Shown piece by piece: positions 59,125 through 64,000 of a DNA stretch of 64,000 bases. The notes under the pieces are model-generated. The model made no database searches, was not told the DNA's origin, and was given only the letters and a program-made list of their open reading frames with translations. Source of the DNA: Pseudomonas sp. GM79 (lineage in GTDB: Bacteria > Pseudomonadota > Gammaproteobacteria > Pseudomonadales > Pseudomonadaceae); contig NZ_AKJE01000004.1 of the NCBI RefSeq assembly GCF_000282495.1, positions 1 to 64,000 on the forward strand, written 5' to 3'. Position 1 is the first letter of the stretch; each line of letters opens with the position of its first letter. The position numbers were made by a program, and so were the translations under genes.

Positions 59125-60666
59125 ATGAGCGAATTTGACCTCGGCCGTCGTCGCGTCATGCAAGCCGTTGGCGCCGGGCTGTTGCTGCCCGGCCTGGCCC
59201 CGGCGGTGATTGCTTCGGTCAAGGATCGGCCGCAACTCACCGATGGCGTGCAGTCCGGCGACCTGTTGGGCGACCGGGCGATGATCTGGAGCCGTTGCGA
59301 CCGTGCGGCGCGGATGGTGGTGGAATGGGACACACGGAGCCTGTTCAGTAATCCTCGTCGATTCGTCTCGCCATTGGCCGATGCCCGCACCGACTTCACC
59401 GCCCGGGTCGAACTCACGGGTCTGCCCGCCGATCAGGCAATTTTCTACCGCGTGACGTTCGAAGACGCCCAGAGCGGTGTTGCCAGTGAACCCTGGTTCG
59501 GTCATCTGCGCAGTGTGCCAACCGCCCGGCGGAATATTCGCTTTGTCTGGAGCGGTGACACAGTCGGCCAGGGCTTCGGCATCAACCCGGACATCGGCGG
59601 CATGCGCATCTACGAAGCCATGCGTCTGCGCCTGCCGGACTTTTTTATCCACAGCGGCGACACCATCTACGCCGACGGCCCGGTGCCGGCGCAACTGACC
59701 ACCGAAAGTGGCCGGGTGTGGCGCAACCTCACCAGCGAAGCCAAGAGCAAAGTCGCCGAAACCCTCGACGACTATCGCGGCAATTACCGCTACAACCTGA
59801 TGGATGAAAACATCCGCCGCTTCAACGCTGAAGTGCCGCAGATCTGGCAGTGGGACGACCACGAAGTGGTGAACAACTGGTCGCCGGGCAAGCAACTGGA
59901 TGAGCGTTACAAAAGCAAAGATATCCACAGCCTGGTGGGCCGTGCGCGCCAGGCCTGGCTGGAATACGCGCCGATGCGCTTGCAGAGTGCCGATGACGGC
60001 GGGCGGATTTATCGCAAGCTGAGTTATGGGCCGCTGCTTGATGTGTTCGTGCTCGACATGCGCAGTTATCGCGAAGCCAATGACGACAACCTCGGTGCCG
60101 CCAAACCGTTTCTCGGCAGAGAGCAATTGGATTGGCTCAAACGCGAATTGAAAGGCTCCCGGGCCCAATGGAAAGTCATTGCCGCCGACATGCCCATCGG
60201 CCTCGGCGTACCCGACGGTGAAGTCAGCCCCGGTGTGGCGCGGTGGGAAGCGGTGGCCAATGGTGATCCAGGCCCGGCGCAGGGCCGTGAAGTGGAAATC
60301 GCTGAATTACTCGGTTTCCTGCGGGCGCAGCAGGTGCGTAATTTCGTATTCCTCACGGCGGATGTGCATTACTGCGCCGCGCACCATTACCACCCGGATC
60401 GCGCGGCATTTCAGGACTTCGAACCGTTCTGGGAATTTGTCGCGGGGCCGTTGAATGCGGGGAGCTTCGGGCCGAATGCGCTGGATAAAACCTTCGGCCC
60501 CGAAGTGGTGTTCGAGAAAGCACCCTCTGCGCAGAACACCTCGCCGTTTGCCGGGTTTCAGTTTTTTGGCGAGGTGAATATCGATGGGCAGACGGGGGAG
60601 ATGGGCGTCGTGCTACGGGATCTGGATGGGGTGGGGGTGTTTGAGCGCAAGTTGCAGCCGGTTTGA
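59125..60666 (+). CDS. PhoD-like alkaline phosphatase family protein
   Basis: A 513-residue exported phosphatase/phosphodiesterase of the PhoD family. The N-terminus carries a Tat-type signal (LGRRRVMQAVGAGLLLPGLAPAVIA). A fibronectin-like PhoD_N region (about 30-135) is followed by the metallophosphatase domain with SGDTVGQGFG, HSGDTIYADG, QWDDHEVVNNW and TADVHYCAAHHY, the metal-binding residues of PhoD. Export via Tat fits folded metal cofactor loading. The start at 59125 has AGGGAG upstream. I saw no Pho box in the gap. Confidence 0.9.
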   Translation: MSEFDLGRRRVMQAVGAGLLLPGLAPAVIASVKDRPQLTDGVQSGDLLGDRAMIWSRCDRAARMVVEWDTRSLFSNPRRFVSPLADARTDFTARVELTGLPADQAIFYRVTFEDAQSGVASEPWFGHLRSVPTARRNIRFVWSGDTVGQGFGINPDIGGMRIYEAMRLRLPDFFIHSGDTIYADGPVPAQLTTESGRVWRNLTSEAKSKVAETLDDYRGNYRYNLMDENIRRFNAEVPQIWQWDDHEVVNNWSPGKQLDERYKSKDIHSLVGRARQAWLEYAPMRLQSADDGGRIYRKLSYGPLLDVFVLDMRSYREANDDNLGAAKPFLGREQLDWLKRELKGSRAQWKVIAADMPIGLGVPDGEVSPGVARWEAVANGDPGPAQGREVEIAELLGFLRAQQVRNFVFLTADVHYCAAHHYHPDRAAFQDFEPFWEFVAGPLNAGSFGPNALDKTFGPEVVFEKAPSAQNTSPFAGFQFFGEVNIDGQTGEMGVVLRDLDGVGVFERKLQPV

Positions 60667-60693
60667 GAAGAAGTAAGCCGATACATCGATCAA

Positions 60694-60783
60694 TGTGGGA
60701 GCGGGCTTGCTCGCGAAGGCGGCCTGACAGCCAACATCTTTGTTGACTGTTAAATCGCTTTCGCGAGCAAGCCCGCTCCCACA
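60694..60783. repeat. REPIN between phoD-like gene and oxidoreductase
   Basis: Facing copies of GTGGGAGCGGGCTTGCTCGC (60694-60717 and 60760-60783), in the convergent gap. Confidence 0.92.
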
Positions 60784-60797
60784 TTTAATGGGGTGTG

Positions 60798-63326
60798 TCA
60801 GTAGACGTCGCGGCGGTAGCGGCCTTGTTCGATCAGACGGTCGACTTCTTCAATGCCGAGCAATTCGTTGAGCACGTGATCTACGCCTGAAGCCATCCCC
60901 TGCAAACTGCCGCAGATGTAAATCACGGCGCCATCGGCCAGCCATTTTTTCAACTCGTCGGCAGATTCGCGCAAGCGATCCTGCACATAGATCTTCTCTG
61001 GCTGATCTCGCGAGAACGCCAGATCCAGTCGCGTCAGATCACCGTTGATCAACCACTCTTCCAGTTCCGCGCGGCACAGGTAGTCGTGCTCGCGATGACG
61101 CTCGCCGAACAGCAGCCAGTGACGCTGCTGCCCGTCGGCAATCCGCGCCTTGAGCAAACTGCGCAACCCGGCCAGGCCGGTACCGTTGCCCAGCAGAATC
61201 ATCGGCACCGGTTCGTTCGGCAGATGGAAACCACTGTTGCGTCGCACCCGCAAACTGATGCTGCTACCCACGGGAGCGTGTTCGGTCAACCAGCCGGAAC
61301 CGACGCCCAGGCTGCCATCGGCATGCAACTCCTGACGCACGATCAATTCCAGCACGCCGTCGGCGGCGATCGAGGCGATGGAGTATTCGCGCATGGACAA
61401 CGGCACCAGGGCGTCCGCCAGCGCTTGCGCATGCAGGCCGACCAGATGCGCGCGGTTTTCGGGCAGTTGGCGGCCGGCCAGGGCTTGTTCCAGTGTTTGC
61501 GACAGGCCATCGAACTCAACCGTGGCCCGACCGTCGATCCCCAGGCCGTCGAGGAAATGCTCGATGGCCCACGGACAATTGCGCGGCAGCACTTCCACCA
61601 GATCACCGGCCAGCCAGCTGCTGGTGGTGGGGGCGCTGAGGCCGAGCAAATACACGGGCGAACCGCTGCTGTCCGGGTTCATCAATTCGCGGCGGGTCAG
61701 GGTCCAGTTGTCGTAGCTTGGCGCTTGCCAGGTATCCACCGGCGCCTGGCCCGTCAGCAGGCCGAGTTGCTGTTGCCAGTGACGCAGGGCGTAGGGGTCG
61801 CCGCTGTCGACCTCCACCGGGGCGAACAAGGTCTTGCCGCCGTGCTCGCCCAACCAGGTGTGCAAGCGGCGGGCGAAGCCGCAGAAGTGTTGGTACTGAC
61901 GGTCACCGAGGCCGAGCACGGCATAGTTCAGGCTGTCGAAGCTCAGCGCACGACCCAGCACTTTGCGTTCGAATCCTCGGGCGCTGTCCGGCGCTTCACC
62001 GTCGCCGAAGGTGCTGACCACAAACAGCGCGTTGCTGGAATCCTGCAGGTCCTGTTCGCTGACATTGGCCAACGGTTGAACCTTCACCGGCAACCCGGCG
62101 GCCTGCAATTGCCCGGCGGTCTGCCAGGCCAGTTGTTCCGCGAATCCGCTCTGACTGGCGAAGCCGATCAGCCATGCCGGCGCATCACTGCCCGGTTGCG
62201 CGAGGCCTTTGCGGGCGTCCTTGATCTGGCGTTTCTTGCGTCGACGGTCCAGGTACAGCAACCAGCCAGTGATGAAAAACAGCGGCATGGTCAGCGCGGC
62301 GATGGTCAGGATAATCCGCCCGATCATCCCGAAATAACTGCCAACGTGCAGCGCATAGATACTGGTCAGCAGCTGCGCCTTGAGGCTCTTGTCGCTGTAG
62401 CGGTCATGACGGCTGACGATGCCGGTCGCCGGATCGAGGGTGAGCTGGTTCCGTGCCTGGTCGTGGGGGGAATTCTTCAGCAGGTAGAACACGGTTGCCG
62501 GTTGCCCGGCCACGGGCGGCATACGCACGTTGTAGGACGCAAGCCCAGGGCCGGCGGCGCTGTAGATGCTGCTCCATATCGCAGCGTAATCGGCAGTCGG
62601 GGCCGGGCCGCTTGGCGCAGGACCGCGACCACTGCGGACCCGCTCGTTCTGCGGCGAATCGGAAAGCAGCCGGGTCAGGCCTTTGTTGTACCACTCGTAC
62701 GACCAGGACAGCCCGGTCAGCGCTGCCAAAAGATAGAACACCAGGCACCAGGTGCCGGCCACTGAGTGCAAATCCCAGTTGAAGCTGCGACCTTTTTTAT
62801 TCCAGTCCAGGGTCAGCCAGGCGCGCCAGCTTTTCCACTGGCGTGGCCAACGCAGGTACAGGCCGGACAGGCAGAAGAACACCAGAATCAGGGTACAGGC
62901 GCCGGTGATCTGCCGGCCGATATCGCCCATGGCCAGGACCCGGTGCAGTTGCAGCATCAGGCCAAAGAAATCCTGGCCGGTGACGTCGCCCATGAACTCG
63001 CCGGTGTATGGGTCGAAGTAACGCATCGGCCCGCGACGTTCACCGGGTGGCGCCGTGAAGATCACCCGCGCGGCGTTGCCGCTGTCGGTCTCGACCCAGA
63101 GCATCGAGACTGTCTTGCCCGAAGCGCCTTCGATTTTTTCTACCAGCTCGGCAGGTGGCAGTACGCCGGCAATCTGCTTTTCGACGTGCAGCACAGAGGG
63201 GTTCAACGCCCGCAGGATTTCATCCTGGAACGATACCGCCGCCCCGGTGATGCCCATCAGGGCCAGGACCAGTCCGGCGCTGATGCCGAAAAACCAGTGC
63301 AACTGGAACAGGGATTTCTTCAACAC
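60798..63326 (-). CDS. PepSY-membrane / flavodoxin / reductase fusion (siderophore-iron reductase, PiuB-like)
   Basis: An 842-residue inner-membrane protein. The N-terminal part (about 1-365) is a PepSY-associated membrane domain with about four helices and conserved His residues ([42 protein letters not shown]), suited to heme binding. Next comes a flavodoxin-like FMN domain (about 390-530, [17 protein letters not shown]), then a CysJ-type FAD/NADPH reductase (about 560-842, [30 protein letters not shown]). It resembles the protein I recall beside the PiuA receptor of P. aeruginosa, thought to reduce iron released from siderophores. The receptor gene lies just upstream on the same strand. 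Confidence 0.85.
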   Translation of the reverse strand: MLKKSLFQLHWFFGISAGLVLALMGITGAAVSFQDEILRALNPSVLHVEKQIAGVLPPAELVEKIEGASGKTVSMLWVETDSGNAARVIFTAPPGERRGPMRYFDPYTGEFMGDVTGQDFFGLMLQLHRVLAMGDIGRQITGACTLILVFFCLSGLYLRWPRQWKSWRAWLTLDWNKKGRSFNWDLHSVAGTWCLVFYLLAALTGLSWSYEWYNKGLTRLLSDSPQNERVRSGRGPAPSGPAPTADYAAIWSSIYSAAGPGLASYNVRMPPVAGQPATVFYLLKNSPHDQARNQLTLDPATGIVSRHDRYSDKSLKAQLLTSIYALHVGSYFGMIGRIILTIAALTMPLFFITGWLLYLDRRRKKRQIKDARKGLAQPGSDAPAWLIGFASQSGFAEQLAWQTAGQLQAAGLPVKVQPLANVSEQDLQDSSNALFVVSTFGDGEAPDSARGFERKVLGRALSFDSLNYAVLGLGDRQYQHFCGFARRLHTWLGEHGGKTLFAPVEVDSGDPYALRHWQQQLGLLTGQAPVDTWQAPSYDNWTLTRRELMNPDSSGSPVYLLGLSAPTTSSWLAGDLVEVLPRNCPWAIEHFLDGLGIDGRATVEFDGLSQTLEQALAGRQLPENRAHLVGLHAQALADALVPLSMREYSIASIAADGVLELIVRQELHADGSLGVGSGWLTEHAPVGSSISLRVRRNSGFHLPNEPVPMILLGNGTGLAGLRSLLKARIADGQQRHWLLFGERHREHDYLCRAELEEWLINGDLTRLDLAFSRDQPEKIYVQDRLRESADELKKWLADGAVIYICGSLQGMASGVDHVLNELLGIEEVDRLIEQGRYRRDVY

Positions 63327-63410
63327 GTCGCTCGCCTTGTTCGTTCAAAAGTCATCATCACGGCGCGCATTATGCCGTGAGTTGTCGAGAAGCATTCTTT
63401 TTTACACACA

Positions 63411-63442
63411 AAAGCCCCGTTCACTTCGATGAACGGGGCTTT
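63411..63442 (-). terminator. Terminator after the receptor gene
   Basis: AAAGCCCCGTTCA and TGAACGGGGCTTT make a 13-bp stem with loop CTTCGA; on the minus strand it ends GGGGCTTTTGTG. It would separate the receptor from the PepSY fusion gene. Confidence 0.85.
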
Positions 63443-63455
63443 GGCCTAATGCCAA

Positions 63456-63553
63456 TGTAGGAGCTGGCGAAGCCTGCGATCTTTTGATCTTTAGCGATTT
63501 CAGCTCTGCCAAAAATCAAGGTCAAAAGATCGCAGCCTTCGGCAGCTCCTACA
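63456..63553. repeat. Second copy of the GATCGCAGCC inverted repeat
   Basis: Left arm TGTAGGAGCTGGCGAAGCCTGCGATCTTTTGATC-like, right arm ending CGGCAGCTCCTACA. Same family as 42482-42590. It lies 10 bases past the receptor stop. Confidence 0.85.
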
Positions 63554-63562
63554 GTGTTTGGG

Positions 63563-64000
63563 CTAGAAGTGGAAGTTGGCACTCAGCAGGGCGGTACGGC
63601 CCGCCGCCACATGGGCGTAGTGGTTCTGGAGGATCTGGTCGAAGTAACGCTCGTCGGTCAGGTTCTGCACGTTGAGTTGCAGGTCGACGTTCTTGGTCAG
63701 GCGGTAGCTGGCCATCGCGTCGTAACGCCAGTAAGACGGGATCTCCACCGAGTTGGCGACGTTGCCGAACTGGGAATCGACGTAGGTCGCACCGGCACCG
63801 ATGGTCAACTTGTCCGGCACCAGGTCGTAGGTCGACCAGAACGTGAAGTTGTTCTGTGGCGTGCTTGGCATGTGGTTGCCTTCATCGGCGGCGAGGGTGG
63901 TTTTGACCACTTCGCTGTCCATGTAGGTGTAGCCGCCGAAGACTCTCCAGTTACGGGTCAGCTTGCCGGCGTAGCTCAGTTCCAGGCCATTGACCTGCTG
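63563..64000 (-). CDS. TonB-dependent siderophore receptor, C-terminal part (truncated by window)
   Basis: The last 145 residues of an outer-membrane beta-barrel. The frame is open to the window edge (first codons QQVNGLELSYAGKLTRNW). The TonB-dependent receptor C-terminal signature is clear: LTIGAGATYVDSQFGN, NVDLQLNVQNLTDERYFDQ and the terminal SANFHF ending in Phe, as needed for BAM recognition. The NLTDERYFDQIL...NHYAHVAAGRTALLS end resembles catecholate receptors of the Fiu/PiuA type. Five-prime end, plug and TonB box lie outside the window. The substrate is inferred. Confidence 0.9.
   Translation of the reverse strand, partial: QQVNGLELSYAGKLTRNWRVFGGYTYMDSEVVKTTLAADEGNHMPSTPQNNFTFWSTYDLVPDKLTIGAGATYVDSQFGNVANSVEIPSYWRYDAMASYRLTKNVDLQLNVQNLTDERYFDQILQNHYAHVAAGRTALLSANFHF

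Noticed and set aside
51207-60783. Repeated palindromes as a possible CRISPR array
   Set aside because: Copies are kilobases apart, occur as inverted pairs and have no spacers of constant length; they are REPINs.
63327-63410. Fur box before the PepSY fusion gene
   Set aside because: No stretch resembles GATAATGATAATCATTATC well enough; the receptor promoter is outside the window.

Overview
The window looks like a chromosomal segment of a fluorescent pseudomonad (Pseudomonas fluorescens group). The evidence is GC-rich, strongly biased codons, REP/REPIN repeats typical of that group, a Pseudomonas-type tmRNA tag (ANDETYGEYALAA), and a gene order that, from memory, follows P. aeruginosa PA4768 to PA4740. 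Almost everything is core genome. I found no prophage, insertion sequence, CRISPR array, toxin island or secretion cluster.

Layout. (1) 1-1.5 kb: tmRNA (ssrA, minus) and two paralogous small exported two-cysteine proteins. (2) 1.6-10.2 kb: a lactate block on the minus strand, lldP-lutA-lutB-lutC-dld, with a divergent FadR-type regulator lldR and a perfect 17-bp operator between them. (3) 10.4-16 kb: smpB, a sodium-dependent transporter, ratA-rnfH, bamE, fur, and recN with a LexA box. (4) 16.1-22.4 kb: the heat-shock genes grpE-dnaK-dnaJ with two sigma-32 promoters, then dapB and carA. (5) 22.5-33.3 kb: carB-greA, a small membrane protein, yhbY/rlmE, ftsH-folP-glmM-tpiA-secG and tRNA-Leu. (6) 33.4-42.4 kb: tRNA-fMet and the gene-expression run rimP-nusA-infB-rbfA-truB-rpsO-pnp, ended by a strong terminator. 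(7) 42.5-44 kb: repeats, tRNA-Thr, a Ser-rich coiled-coil exported protein and a small acidic protein. (8) 44-51.2 kb: nadC, a DUF1631-type protein, ampD-ampE and a FliA-driven chemoreceptor. (9) 51.3-58.9 kb: a TatD-family hydrolase, cra/fruR and the fructose PTS operon fruB-fruK-fruA with a Cra operator. (10) 59-64 kb: a PhoD-type phosphatase, a PepSY/flavodoxin-reductase fusion and the C-terminal end of a TonB-dependent receptor that runs off the window.

How the parts work together. ssrA and smpB, the two components of trans-translation, lie about 10 kb apart. The lactate genes form an import-and-oxidation unit under LldR. DnaK-DnaJ-GrpE, FtsH, RlmE and BamE cover protein folding, quality control and envelope assembly. 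The rimP-to-pnp run serves 30S maturation, transcription elongation, translation initiation and RNA decay. fruB-fruK-fruA forms a complete fructose uptake and phosphorylation route under Cra.

No clearly new multi-gene system is visible. The most unusual signals are regulatory or structural. They are a carA leader in which a 50-codon ORF runs through an intrinsic terminator and overlaps the carA TTG start, a 21-bp palindrome between yhbY and rlmE, stacked terminators between tRNA-fMet and rimP, a tRNA-Thr with mismatched stems that abuts a convergent gene, a duplicated Ser-rich coiled-coil exported protein, and an exact 7-bp tandem repeat.
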